64,000 nucleotides of DNA from Amphibacillus xylanus NBRC 15112 (GCF_000307165.1 NC_018704.1:1984001-2048000); one strand, 5' to 3'; numbered from the stretch's first letter, positions 1 through 8,853 are shown. Translations and numbers: made by a program. Notes: a model not told the origin generated them from the sequence alone.

Positions 1-1
1 A

Positions 2-307
2 GATGATTTAATTAGTCCAAGTGACGCAGAATATTTACGCAACGCACTTCGACAAGTTGTTGCCGGACCACGAGGTACTGCGAAAAAAGCAAATATTAAA
101 GCCGTTCAACTTTCAGGTAAAACAGGTACAGCAGAATTAAAACAAACGAGCGACGATAACAACGCCCGTGAAAACGGCTGGTTCGTTGCCTACCCTGACT
201 CACATGACATTGTGATGGCGATGATGATTGAAAATATCCACAATCGTGGTGGCAGTGGCTATGTCGTCGAAAAAGCAACAGCTGTATTTGAAGCGTTATA
301 TGAGTAG
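2..307 (+). CDS. Penicillin-binding protein, C-terminal end of transpeptidase domain (partial)
   Basis: The open frame enters from the window edge and ends at TAG 305-307, giving about 101 residues. It contains SGKTGTAE, the KTG box of penicillin-binding transpeptidases, followed by GWFVAYPD and the usual final strand and helix of the fold. This supports a D,D-transpeptidase that crosslinks peptidoglycan outside the membrane; a class B PBP is likely, but class and start cannot be seen. A hairpin terminator follows 20 bases later. The accessory island begins just downstream, so this gene probably marks the chromosomal left flank. Confidence 0.85.
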   Translation, partial: DDLISPSDAEYLRNALRQVVAGPRGTAKKANIKAVQLSGKTGTAELKQTSDDNNARENGWFVAYPDSHDIVMAMMIENIHNRGGSGYVVEKATAVFEALYE

Positions 308-326
308 AAGGTTTAACTTATCATGG

Positions 327-375
327 AAAAAAGTGTTAGTAAGTTCAAATTATAAGAACCTGCTAACACTTTTTT
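327..375 (+). terminator. Rho-independent terminator of the PBP gene
   Basis: An A-run plus AGTGTTAG pairs with CTAACACT and is followed by seven T. The loop resembles the AACGTTAGTAAG hairpins near 43.5 and 44.8 kb. Confidence 0.8.
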
Positions 376-500
376 AATGCAGTAAAATTTGTATTTTGCG
401 ATAAAACTATTACTTGGCTTTTACGATTGCGTAAAAGAATGCGAATTATTTAAGGTTAATCACTATGTAGTGTAAATATGATGTTTTTAATGACGCAGAT

Positions 501-1547
501 TGTAAAATTAAGCTAGACAACTAAAAAAGTCATTTATGATACACTCTTACTATACTTCCACCACGAAGAATAGGAGTGATCATAAATGACCTACACCCAT
601 CTTACCACGGATGAATGAGTTATGATAGAAGCTTATTATCATCAAAATATTTCAGTTACGATGATCGCTGAACGCTTAAAACGTTCGCGTCAACCCATTT
701 ATAACGTCATTAACTTTTTGAAGCAGGGTCACTCAGCGATCGATTACTACAAACGCTACAAGGAAAACAAAAGGCGATGCGGTAGACGTAAGATCTCCTT
801 GCCTAAAAAAGAGCAGGAATACGTCAAGGAAAAGGTTTCCCTTGGATGGACGCCGGACGTTATTATTGGGCGTGCTGAACAGCCCATCAGTTGTTCAATG
901 AGAACGTTATATCGTCGCTTTGAGGACGGTTACTTTGATAGAACAACGCTCCCTATGAAGGGCAAAAGAAAACCAAATGGACACAACGAACGACGTGGAA
1001 AGCAAGCTTTCAAACGACATATCTCTGAAAGAGATAAAGACTATCCTCTATTTAAAGATGAATTTGGTCACATTGAAGGTGACACAATCGTTGGTGCTCA
1101 TCATAAAAGCGCAGTTATCACATTGGTGGAACGTCTATCTAAAGCTATCATCACTTTAAAGCCAGAAGGTAGAAAAGCAAGTGACATTGAAACAACGCTA
1201 ACACAGTGGTTTCAATCTATTCCAAGAAATCTGTTTAAGTCTTTCACATTTGATAATGGGAAAGAATTTAGTAATTGGAAATCGTTGTCCAACCAACATG
1301 ATGTCTCAATCTACTTTAGAGACCCAGGAACACCTTCACAACGTGGCTTAAATGAACAATCAATTGGCTTACTTCGAAAAGATGGTTTGCCAAAAGAAAT
1401 GGACTTCAACGAAGTCGATCAGAACTTTGTGTCCGCAGTAGCTGACAAGAGAAATAAAATCCCTAGAAAATCACTAAATTATCGAACGCCTTTGGAAGTG
1501 TTTTTGAGTTACATCGATGAATCACATTTGTCTAGCTTAAATTGACA
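501..1547 (+). mobile_element. IS30-family insertion sequence, copy 1 (1047 bp)
   Basis: The left end (TGTAAAATTAAGCTAGACAA) and the inverted right end (TGTCAATTTAAGCTAGACAA) form imperfect terminal inverted repeats of about 20 bp around one transposase frame. A second copy in opposite orientation lies at 5288-6337. Identity with that copy begins at AGATTG on the left and ends at AATCAAA on the right, so the boundaries are good to a few bases. No clear target duplication was found. Confidence 0.85.
586..1545 (+). pseudogene. IS30-family transposase with in-frame TGA at codon 11
   Basis: The natural start is ATG 586 behind AGGAGTG, but codon 11 (616-618) is TGA. Translation could restart only at ATG 622, which has a poor ribosome site and would lose the first 12 residues of the N-terminal helix-turn-helix. 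The rest is intact: HTH region, then the DDE catalytic core with EGDTIVG (first Asp), TFDNGKEF (second Asp) and RGLNEQ (Glu), ending about 12 residues after YRTPLEVFLSY. Compared with copy 2, two residues near the active site differ (YFRDPG instead of YFADPG, NEQSIG instead of NEQSNG). The same TGA sits in copy 2, so it predates the duplication. Probably inactive or weakly active. Confidence 0.8.
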
Positions 1548-1689
1548 AATCAAAAATTTAAAAACAAAATAAAGATGGTAAATTTTAACTTCAAGTAACT
1601 TAAGAGTAATTTATTGATTTGACAAGTGAACAACACTTTTATGCAACGCTAATGATATAGATTATAATATTTGAGAAAATAAAATTAAA

Positions 1690-1729
1690 AAAGTGGCAAA
1701 TAACTTTGTAAATTTGCTTTGCCGCTTTT
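1690..1729 (-). terminator. Terminator of the Dam-like methylase gene
   Basis: On the minus strand AAGCGGCAAA pairs with TTTGCCACTT, followed by a T-run, 15 bases past the stop codon at 1745. Confidence 0.7.
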
Positions 1730-1744
1730 AGCTATTAAATTCTG

Positions 1745-2722
1745 TTAGTTAGTAATTAACAATTCAGTTATTTTCCCTCTTTTAGATCCTTTTGAGTTAA
1801 TATTTCTTCTTGCATGAACTCTGTGAATATGGAATAAATTTTCTCCATTTTCTCCTCTTTTGAAGTAATGTTCTTTGTCAAAGAAATCATCATTTTCATT
1901 TATATTTTTGGGGTCAGAATTACTTAACATTAAATAAGCTCCTAGTTTATCTAGTTCTTTAAAATATACCGATAGCTTAATTTGATCTTGTTCATTAAAG
2001 TCGAATTTACTATAAGATGTAAAACTTGAACTTGCATTTAAAGGGCGATATGGTGGGTCAAAATATACAAAAACCTTTTGACCTGATGAAAGTATTTCAT
2101 CAATAATTGAACGACTCTCTCTGTAGTCACCAGGATCATGAACTACCACACGTTTTAATAATTCATGTACTTCTAATAAATTACTTTCATCGCAAATCTT
2201 TGGCTTTTTATAGCTTCCCATTGGAACATTAAATTCCCCTTTTTTATTCACCCTGTACAAACCATTGTAGCAAGTCCGATTTAGAAAAATAAATTCACTT
2301 GCTCTTTTTACACGAAAATCCATGGAAGGATTTTTTTCTAATACATGAATACCCTCATTAAAGTTACTTCTGATTCTCATATAAATTTTTTTTCTATAAT
2401 CTTTATCTTCGTTATAATTATATTCCTCATCAAGTACTTTTAAATGACTAATTAATTGAACAACTTCGGGACTCTTAATTACTTTATAAACATTTATCAA
2501 TTCTGGATTAATATCCCAAATATGTGCTTTCTCAAATTGATATTCCTCAGATTGCATTAGCTCAAAAAGCACTGCACCACTACCAACAAAAGGTTCAACA
2601 TAATTGATCACTTTACCTTCTACAACCTCTTTTGGCATGTATTCTTTGATTTTTGGTAATAATTGCGTTTTACCACCAGCCCATTTAAGAAATGGCTTGG
2701 CTCTTGTTGGGCTCTTTATCAT
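1745..2722 (-). CDS. DNA adenine methylase, Dam/DpnM type
   Basis: This 325-residue protein matches the D12 class of N6-adenine methyltransferases. FLKWAGGKTQLLPKI near residue 11 binds AdoMet, YVEPFVGSGAVLF near residue 41 is motif I, FDPPYRP near residue 220 is catalytic motif IV, and YSKFDFNEQDQ follows as in GATC-specific enzymes. It would transfer a methyl group to adenine N6 and protect the host from the neighbouring endonuclease. ATG 2722 has GGAGGTCATATC just upstream. Divergent from the endonuclease gene at 3105. GATC specificity is an inference from family; the site is not shown by sequence. Confidence 0.9.
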   Translation of the reverse strand: MIKSPTRAKPFLKWAGGKTQLLPKIKEYMPKEVVEGKVINYVEPFVGSGAVLFELMQSEEYQFEKAHIWDINPELINVYKVIKSPEVVQLISHLKVLDEEYNYNEDKDYRKKIYMRIRSNFNEGIHVLEKNPSMDFRVKRASEFIFLNRTCYNGLYRVNKKGEFNVPMGSYKKPKICDESNLLEVHELLKRVVVHDPGDYRESRSIIDEILSSGQKVFVYFDPPYRPLNASSSFTSYSKFDFNEQDQIKLSVYFKELDKLGAYLMLSNSDPKNINENDDFFDKEHYFKRGENGENLFHIHRVHARRNINSKGSKRGKITELLITN

Positions 2723-3104
2723 GATATGACCTCCGATAGAACGTTTGTTCTCTTCCTGTGTTTACTGTATTGTATCATACTTATTGAATATTGTTAATAA
2801 GTTTATACAACTTACTATTAATATGTTGTCCTTGTAAATTATTTGTTTTAGACATATCATTGTATTAGGTAATGATGCAATAAAGTTAATTTTTTTAAAG
2901 TATTATCATACTATTCTAATGAAAATTTATCAAGTAATAGAGAATTTTTCATACTTTTTCTAACTTCATAAAAGACAGCTTATGTACGATCATTTTGTAC
3001 GATAATATAAAGGACTGATGAACGTAAACTAAATAATGACAAGGATAAGCTTTTAAAAAAGAGCTATTATCAGTAGAAAATAAATGAGGTGTCATCATAT
3101 AATC
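2723..3104. promoter_or_regulatory. Divergent promoter region between methylase and endonuclease, with TGTACGAT direct repeats
   Basis: This 380-base AT-rich gap separates the divergent methylase and endonuclease genes and must hold both promoters. Two exact TGTACGAT repeats lie at 2983-2990 and 2996-3003, 13 bp apart, immediately ahead of an AT-rich stretch that could be the -10 region of the endonuclease promoter. Their position suits an operator delaying endonuclease expression, but no controller (C) gene is present nearby. Confidence 0.4.
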
Positions 3105-4400
3105 ATGACTAATTTATCTACCAATGATGCATGGAAAAAAATAATTGAAAAATATGATATCGTTAATAAGATTAAAAAAGAAGGTCAGTTTAGGATTCTA
3201 TCCAAACAAATAAAGGAGTTTCGTGAACCTCGATTAATGTCAAAGTGGGATAGTTCAGAATCTCTCCCAAAAGTTTTAAAAAAGAATAAGATCAATATTT
3301 TACCAGATAGTAGAAGTTCCTATATTCTAAGTGATTTTCAGTTATATGAATCATTCCCTAATTCAACTGAGCAAAATGCAAAAATGCAAAAGGTTCAAGT
3401 TCCCGATTTTGAAACGATAGATATAAATCATATTACTACAGAATCAAATGCAATTAATCTTTTAGTATTAACTAATATCTTAGATGACTTTCTAGAAGTT
3501 AATAATAATGTACAAACGTTTAGTGGAAGAATGGGTACTGGAGAGTTTAACTTTCGAGTAAATACGTATAGTGGAAAACAGGAACTTTTTGTTAAAAATG
3601 CTCAATGTGAAATTGATGCAGGCTTTGAAAATAAAGAATCCGTTGTTATTTTAGAGGCGAAAAATATAGTTTATCCAGATTTCCATATTAGACAATTATA
3701 TTATCCATATCGATTATGGAAAAAAAGGATAAATAAACCAATACGATTAGTATTTTCAGTCTATTCTAATAAGATTTATAGACTTTTTGAGTACGAATTT
3801 GAATCTCTTAAAGATTATTCTTCAATAAAGCTTGTTAAAGAAAAAAAATATTCTTTAGAAGATACCAATATTACTCGTGAAGATTTACTAGAAGTTTATC
3901 ATAAAACAGAAGTTAAAACGGATGATAATATGAATTTCAGTAACGTGCCTTTTATACAAGCTGATACATTTGAACGTATTATCTCATTATTAGAACAGCT
4001 CCATGAGAACAGTATGACAACTGAAGAAGTTGCAGATTTGATGCAATTTAGAGAAAGACAATCAGATTATTATTTTAACGCAGGAAAATATTTGGGGTTA
4101 TTTGAAAAAGTAAAAGATTATAATACTGGTTCTATGGTTATGAAACTTACCAAATTAGGTGAAGAAGTTTTTAATTTAAATTATAAAGATAGGCAATTAA
4201 AGCTCGTAAATTTAATTTTAGAACATAAAATTTTCCATGAGTTATTTATTAAAGTATACAAAACTAGAAAGCTTCCACCTAAAGAATTAATCGAACAAAA
4301 GATGCGATTATATAATGTATGTAATGAACCTCAAATTAATCGTAGAGCAGGCAGTGTTTTAAGCTGGTTAAAATGGATCTTTCATTTACCTAGAATTTAA
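3105..4400 (+). CDS. Type II restriction endonuclease-like protein, PD-(D/E)XK fold
   Basis: A 431-residue protein. Around residue 170 EIDAGFEN is followed by VVILEAKN, which reads as the Asp and ExK of a PD-(D/E)XK nuclease core. The C-terminal part (from about residue 285, QADTFERIISLLEQLHE, then TTEEVADLMQF) looks like a winged-helix region that may recognise DNA. It sits between two methylases, which strongly suggests the cutting subunit of a type II system. I recall this architecture as DUF6996/DUF6997 proteins. Start: ATG 3105 is preferred because GAGGTG (3086-3091) lies 13 bases ahead; the in-frame ATG 3084 has no ribosome site. Its cognate site is unknown. Confidence 0.75.
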   Translation: MTNLSTNDAWKKIIEKYDIVNKIKKEGQFRILSKQIKEFREPRLMSKWDSSESLPKVLKKNKINILPDSRSSYILSDFQLYESFPNSTEQNAKMQKVQVPDFETIDINHITTESNAINLLVLTNILDDFLEVNNNVQTFSGRMGTGEFNFRVNTYSGKQELFVKNAQCEIDAGFENKESVVILEAKNIVYPDFHIRQLYYPYRLWKKRINKPIRLVFSVYSNKIYRLFEYEFESLKDYSSIKLVKEKKYSLEDTNITREDLLEVYHKTEVKTDDNMNFSNVPFIQADTFERIISLLEQLHENSMTTEEVADLMQFRERQSDYYFNAGKYLGLFEKVKDYNTGSMVMKLTKLGEEVFNLNYKDRQLKLVNLILEHKIFHELFIKVYKTRKLPPKELIEQKMRLYNVCNEPQINRRAGSVLSWLKWIFHLPRI

Positions 4401-4419
4401 AATTTCTTATATAGATTTT

Positions 4420-4460
4420 AGCGGCTTTGTACCTAGTTTACGGATAAAAGCCGCTTTTTT
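4420..4460 (+). terminator. Terminator between convergent endonuclease and methylase genes
   Basis: AGCGGCTTT pairs with AAAGCCGCT and is followed by T-rich sequence, 20 bases after the endonuclease stop. Confidence 0.8.
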
Positions 4461-4477
4461 CTTTTTTTCAATTTAGG

Positions 4478-5116
4478 TTATCTGATTTGTGGCTTTTTAA
4501 ATATTAATAAATGCTCATGAGCGATAGGAATAAAATTGTAGCTATTATATTTTTTGTTTTTACTTCTTGTATTGTGTTGTACTTTAATTAAATGTGCCTC
4601 TAATTCTCCATACCACGTTATATCTTTGATTATTGAGTAATACTTCCCTTTTTTTCTAACATCTCCAAGAAGGATTGCATGTCTTCCGCCAGGGATTATA
4701 CTTTCAAATATTCTCTTGTTAATCACATTAAGTTTTTGAATAAATTCATTATAGTCGTGAATGTGGGATAAGTCATCTTTGTGAGGTTTGTCTCCCCAGA
4801 CATGATTCTTTCCTGAATATTGAATGATATCCCAATAAGGTGGGTGGCTAAATACAAGGTCAGCCCCTTTTGGCAATTCATCTTTTAGAAGATTAAAGTT
4901 ACCGAAGTGATCATTGAGGTCTAAGTGGATACTATTCGTATAACCTAATTCTCTAGCTACATCGAATCCTGTTCCACTTCCAGCAAAGCATTCTAAAAAA
5001 TTAATTGGTTGATAAAAATCCAAGATATCCCTAATTAGGTAACCGGAACAATTACCTCGATACTTAGAGTTCCCATAAGGTCCCCTAACAGGATAGGACA
5101 AAATACTGTTATTCAT
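4478..5116 (-). CDS. Small DNA methyltransferase with SHPPYW motif
   Basis: A 212-residue amino-methyltransferase. LECFAGSGTGFDVA near residue 41 is motif I, HLDLND follows as motif II, and FSHPPYWDIIQYS near residue 89 is catalytic motif IV. Motif I before IV with no long insertion means little room for a separate target-recognition domain. It converges on the endonuclease, so it is probably the second modification enzyme of the system, as when two strands of an asymmetric site need separate enzymes, or when single-stranded DNA must be protected. ATG 5116 is preceded by GAGGTG. The IS30 copy 2 lies 170 bases upstream. Confidence 0.82.
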   Translation of the reverse strand: MNNSILSYPVRGPYGNSKYRGNCSGYLIRDILDFYQPINFLECFAGSGTGFDVARELGYTNSIHLDLNDHFGNFNLLKDELPKGADLVFSHPPYWDIIQYSGKNHVWGDKPHKDDLSHIHDYNEFIQKLNVINKRIFESIIPGGRHAILLGDVRKKGKYYSIIKDITWYGELEAHLIKVQHNTRSKNKKYNSYNFIPIAHEHLLIFKKPQIR

Positions 5117-5287
5117 TTTTTCACCTCATTTATATTAATATTTGGATAAAAATGACAAAGGGATCGAAATAGATTAAGAAAACGAATTGAAAAAGTTTGT
5201 TAGAGAGATATGGAGGAAGTTAGAGTATTATGATAATAATATATTAAATATCTATTTAATACAAGAATTGTTTATAGCAATTTGATT

Positions 5288-6337
5288 TGTCAATTTAAGC
5301 TAAACAAGTGTGATTCATCGTCGTTGTAACTCAAAAACACTTCCAAAGGCGTTCGATAATTTAGTGATTTTCTAGGGATTTTATTTCTCTTGTCAGCTAC
5401 TGCGGACACAAAGTTCTGATCGACTTCGTTGAAGTCCATTTCTTTTGGCAAACCATCTTTTCGAAGTAAGCCATTTGATTGTTCATTTAAGCCACGTTGT
5501 GAAGGTGTTCCTGGGTCTGCAAAGTAGATTGAGACATCATGTTGGTTGGACAACGATTTCCAATTACTAAATTCTTTCCCATTATCAAATGTGAAAGACT
5601 TAAACAGATTTCTTGGAATAGATTGAAACCACTGTGTTAGCGTTGTTTCAATGTCACTTGCTTTTCTACCTTCTGGCTTTAAAGTGATGATAGCTTTAGA
5701 TAGACGTTCCACCAATGTGATAACTGCGCTTTTATGATGAGCACCAACGATTGTGTCACCTTCAATGTAACCAAATTCATCTTTAAATAGAGGATAGTCT
5801 TTATCTCTTTCAGAGATATGTCGTTTGAAAGCTTGCTTTCCACGTCGTTCGTTGTGTCCATTTGGTTTTCATTTGCCCTTCATAGGGAGCGTTGTTCTAT
5901 CGAAGTAACCGTCCTCAAAGCGACGATATAAAGTTCTCATTGAACAACTGATGGGCTGTTCAGCACGCCCAATAATAACGTCCGGCGTCCATCCAAGGGA
6001 AACCTTTTCCTTGACGTATTCCTGCTCTTTTTTAGGCAAGGAGATCTCACGTCTACCGCATCGCCTTTTGTTTTCCTTGTAGCGTTTGTAGTAATCGATC
6101 GCTGAGTGACCCTGCTTCAAAAAGTTAATGACGTTATAAATGGGTTGACGCGAACGTTTTAAGCGTTCAGCGATAATCGCAACTGAAATATTTTGATGAT
6201 AATAAGCTTCTATCATAACTCATTCATCCGTGGTAAGATGGGTGTAGGTCATTTATGATCACTCCTATTCTTCGTGGTGGAAGTATAGTAAGAGTGTATC
6301 ATAAATGACTTTTTTAGTTGTCTAGCTTAATTTTACA
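5288..6337 (-). mobile_element. IS30-family insertion sequence, copy 2 (1050 bp, inverted)
   Basis: Near-identical inverted copy of 501-1547, with the same terminal repeats and one extra codon near the transposase C-terminus, which explains the 3 bp length difference. It is inserted about 75 bp past the stop codon of the S-4TM gene. The two copies face each other around the restriction-modification genes, like the ends of a composite transposon. Confidence 0.85.
5290..6252 (-). pseudogene. IS30-family transposase with two in-frame stops
   Basis: The full frame from ATG 6252 to TGA 5290-5292 is 321 codons. It has TGA at codon 11 (6220-6222), shared with copy 1, and a second TGA at codon 128 (5869-5871), where copy 1 reads AGA. 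No frameshift is present. The catalytic core keeps YFADPG and NEQSNG, probably the ancestral state, so each copy has decayed separately since duplication. It cannot make full-length transposase. Confidence 0.85.
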
Positions 6338-6411
6338 ATCTACGCTTAAAAAAAATTTATTTCTTGCAGTGTTAAAGCCTCCGCCGTTCATAGGTTATCC
6401 TTATAAGAATA

Positions 6412-7281
6412 TTACTTATTTGTTGTTAATTTTTTATTAGTTTTTTCAAAACTTGATTCATATTTTGGACGTAGAAGTTTATATATAAAATTTGGAACTA
6501 TATGATTCGGTATTCTACCATAAATATATACAGCATCTTGAATACTTCGTAGGTCTGACTTTTTAGGAGAACCATTTTCTATATATTGCTCTATTAGAAG
6601 AATTACCCTCTGCAATTCTTTTCCTTGAATGTGAATTTCAATGAAATTTTTTAATAAATAGGTATAAAGTGACAAAGAAGGGAAAATAAATGTTATCAGA
6701 AATGTAATCAAAGATAATTTAATTAGACAACCTATAACAATAGAAGAAATCAGAATGATAGAAAATGTTAATATCAAAACCCATTTGAATTTATGTTTTT
6801 GACGGTGAGTCCAAGACAGATTCATTCGTTGAGCTGTTAATATATTTATTCTTTCTTCGTCAGAAACTAAACCTGTATACCAATTTGCAAGTTCTGATTC
6901 AGGGGTTTTATCTTTTAGTGCTAATAAATGAATATCTTCTAAGGAGACTTTATCTCCAAGTAAAGCAGTATTCCAATTTATTTGAAATACCTGAGTATCA
7001 AACATTTCTTGAATCTTAGCACCTTTCACTGAATAAGTTTTTTCATAGTATTCTAGCATTAAGCAAACCAATAACCCTATCCCCGTTAAAATTAACACAA
7101 AATTCGCTAAGTCATTATCAAATAAAAAATACATTGAAACAGAAAATATAGGTAAAAATATGCTAATTATCATTCTCCAAATATACATTTTTTCAACTAT
7201 ATTGTAGCAACTACGTTGCGCACGTAGTTGCTCAATACTTTCAGGTAAATTTTGTCTAATGTGGATACTTGAATTAGTCAT
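6412..7281 (-). CDS. S-4TM effector of CBASS (membrane protein)
   Basis: A protein of about 289 residues with two pairs of hydrophobic helices: one near residues 40-80 (MIISIFLPIFSVSMYFLF, then FVLILTGIGLLVCLML) and one near 165-215 (WVLILTFSIILISSIVIGC, then LITFLITFIFPSLSLYTYLL). This 4-TM layout, the N-terminal IRQNLPESIEQLRAQR and the coupling to a CD-NTase match the SMODS-associating 4TM family. Known members are thought to be membrane-disrupting effectors triggered by the cyclic nucleotide made by the partner. ATG 7281 follows GGTGAT inside the 3' end of the CD-NTase gene, so translation is coupled; ATG 7287 or TTG 7293 are alternatives. Confidence 0.8.
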   Translation of the reverse strand: MTNSSIHIRQNLPESIEQLRAQRSCYNIVEKMYIWRMIISIFLPIFSVSMYFLFDNDLANFVLILTGIGLLVCLMLEYYEKTYSVKGAKIQEMFDTQVFQINWNTALLGDKVSLEDIHLLALKDKTPESELANWYTGLVSDEERINILTAQRMNLSWTHRQKHKFKWVLILTFSIILISSIVIGCLIKLSLITFLITFIFPSLSLYTYLLKNFIEIHIQGKELQRVILLIEQYIENGSPKKSDLRSIQDAVYIYGRIPNHIVPNFIYKLLRPKYESSFEKTNKKLTTNK

Positions 7282-8257
7282 ACTCATCACCAAATACTAC
7301 ACGCCACTTTTTGTCAGCATTTTCATACTCTCCAGCATCCTCATATTCAATAGCATCTTCTACTGCATTCATACACTCATTAGCTTTTGTCTCAATAGAA
7401 AGTTTTTTTGAAAAATCTAAATCATTTAAATCCCCTTGTAAACCTTTAGGATCCATTACAGAATTCCATATCGCTGTTTTCAAGTATTTAAAAAATGCTT
7501 TTAGTTGTGTTCGTCTTGTTGGCCATATATATTCATTTTCAAAGTAATCTAATACAATATTTTCTACTAAATAAGATGATATTTTAATAGATTGAACTTC
7601 ATTCCAATATTTAATTATACGAACAAACTCAAGTACATCATAATCTGTGCTTGTATTAACTGATGTAACTCGTTTTTGATCAATCCGTGGATCAGTTTTT
7701 TTCCAATGTCCATTTCCATCAGGGATTACGTAATACGATTTACCATAGGCATCTTCAGCAGTAATAAACGCAGGCACAATATCAAATGTCCAGTCATAAC
7801 TAGTTAAATTTAAAGTTACAGCTTCTTTATGTGAATGTAGTTCGGCCTTTTGGTATTGTGAAACTTTAGAAATATTATTTTTAATTTTATTTAGAAGCTT
7901 TCTTGAGTTTAAATAACCATAATCATCTCTCAATTTATATAAATCTGTCGCACTCTCAGGAGGGGTAATTTTAAGGATGTCCCCACTTTCTATGTAGGTT
8001 GATCCACTACCTGTAAAAACTAATAGAAAATCAATATCATCAAGTGGTCTTATTTTTGTTCTTCTAGAAAATGAACCAAAATTGTATGTTTCTTTATCTT
8101 TGTATAAAGACGGGAAGTTTTCAGCCTTTTCTGGTAGAGAAATTAATTGATCATGCAAAAAGTCTCTACTTGCACGTGCCTTCTTTGTTACCTCGGAATC
8201 CAAGTTAATATAATCTTTAATGAATGTGTTCATATTTACCTTAGTGTAAGTTGACAA
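7274..8257 (-). CDS. CD-NTase (cGAS/DncV-like nucleotidyltransferase) of CBASS
   Basis: About 327 residues of the SMODS nucleotidyltransferase family. NFGSFSRRTKIRPLDDIDFL near residue 60 holds the GS helix and the two metal-binding Asp (DDID); the third Asp is in FDIVPAF near residue 158. The C-terminal half is the helical PAP/OAS1-like domain. On phage infection such enzymes make a cyclic di- or trinucleotide that activates the effector, here the overlapping S-4TM gene. Start: AGAGGT lies 7 bases before TTG 8257 and too near ATG 8263, so TTG is preferred; ATG 8233 is also possible. No ubiquitin-like or HORMA/TRIP13 helper genes are present, so this is the minimal two-gene (type I) form. Confidence 0.85.
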   Translation of the reverse strand: MSTYTKVNMNTFIKDYINLDSEVTKKARASRDFLHDQLISLPEKAENFPSLYKDKETYNFGSFSRRTKIRPLDDIDFLLVFTGSGSTYIESGDILKITPPESATDLYKLRDDYGYLNSRKLLNKIKNNISKVSQYQKAELHSHKEAVTLNLTSYDWTFDIVPAFITAEDAYGKSYYVIPDGNGHWKKTDPRIDQKRVTSVNTSTDYDVLEFVRIIKYWNEVQSIKISSYLVENIVLDYFENEYIWPTRRTQLKAFFKYLKTAIWNSVMDPKGLQGDLNDLDFSKKLSIETKANECMNAVEDAIEYEDAGEYENADKKWRVVFGDEYD

Positions 8258-8365
8258 TGGCATTACCTCTTTTCATTTTATTGTTTTGTAAAATGAAAGC
8301 TACTGCCCACACTAGCCTTCGTTAATCACATTAATATTCTGCAATAAGCTTTAGGCTTGGAATCC

Positions 8366-8428
8366 TTAGCATACTACCTGACACCCTAAACTGTAATATA
8401 AGGTATGTAAATTTTTAACACTTTCCAT
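8366..8428 (-). CDS. Possible 20-residue leader peptide upstream of CBASS
   Basis: ATG 8428 is preceded by GAGGAG at 8 bases spacing and opens a 20-codon frame (MESVKNLHTLYYSLG, then CQVVC) ending at TAA 8366. It lies about 108 bases before the CD-NTase start in the same orientation. The good ribosome site is the only support; it could be a regulatory leader or chance. Confidence 0.35.
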   Translation of the reverse strand: MESVKNLHTLYYSLGCQVVC

Positions 8429-8460
8429 TTACTTAGCTCCTCATTTTATTTAAAATTGAT

Positions 8461-8660
8461 TATTTCTTGCAGAGGAGCCTACGCTTATGTTATATTTTCA
8501 TTGAATATAATTGTTTTACTCGCTTTTGGCGAAGCGATGTGGGCAGAAGTTGGCGCTTCTGTGACTTTTGTAAGCTATAGGCTATCCCTTGCAAGAATTT
8601 GCATGACGCTTATAGTTTTTTTGTTTGTATCTATCATTACAACACCCCTTTAAAAACTAC
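8461..8660 (-). other. Structured non-coding region upstream of the CBASS operon
   Basis: No convincing gene is visible between 8429 and 8853. Two adjacent hairpins share the loop TTGGCG on the plus strand: CGCTT/AAGCG near 8521-8536 and CAGAAG/CTTCTG near 8544-8561. CTTGCA and ACGCTTAT motifs recur near 8465-8487 and 8590-8613. The pattern fits a structured leader RNA, or an imported plasmid single-strand origin. The stretch 8661-8853 is AT-rich with nothing recognisable. Confidence 0.35.
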
Positions 8661-8853
8661 GAATATTTGTTCTTCTAAATTATAATATAGTATTCTTATA
8701 TCTTCAAGTATAAATACTATATATTGTGTTTTATTTATGATTACATTCCATATATAGTATCGAATTAATAGAATACAATATTCCCCCCACAAGAATCCAT
8801 TTGAAAATGATACATTGATTCGTTAATTGACCACCAAGCTTATTCCCCATTTT

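Noticed and set aside
1745-5116. Complete DpnII system (dpnM, dpnA, dpnB)
   Set aside because: The first methylase fits, but the endonuclease does not resemble DpnII and gene order and strands differ; only a general type II call is supported.
8456-8653. 65-residue hydrophobic plus-strand frame
   Set aside because: It covers the hairpin region and has no ribosome site; better explained as structured non-coding DNA.
8261-8660. Retron non-coding RNA
   Set aside because: No reverse transcriptase gene is present nearby.
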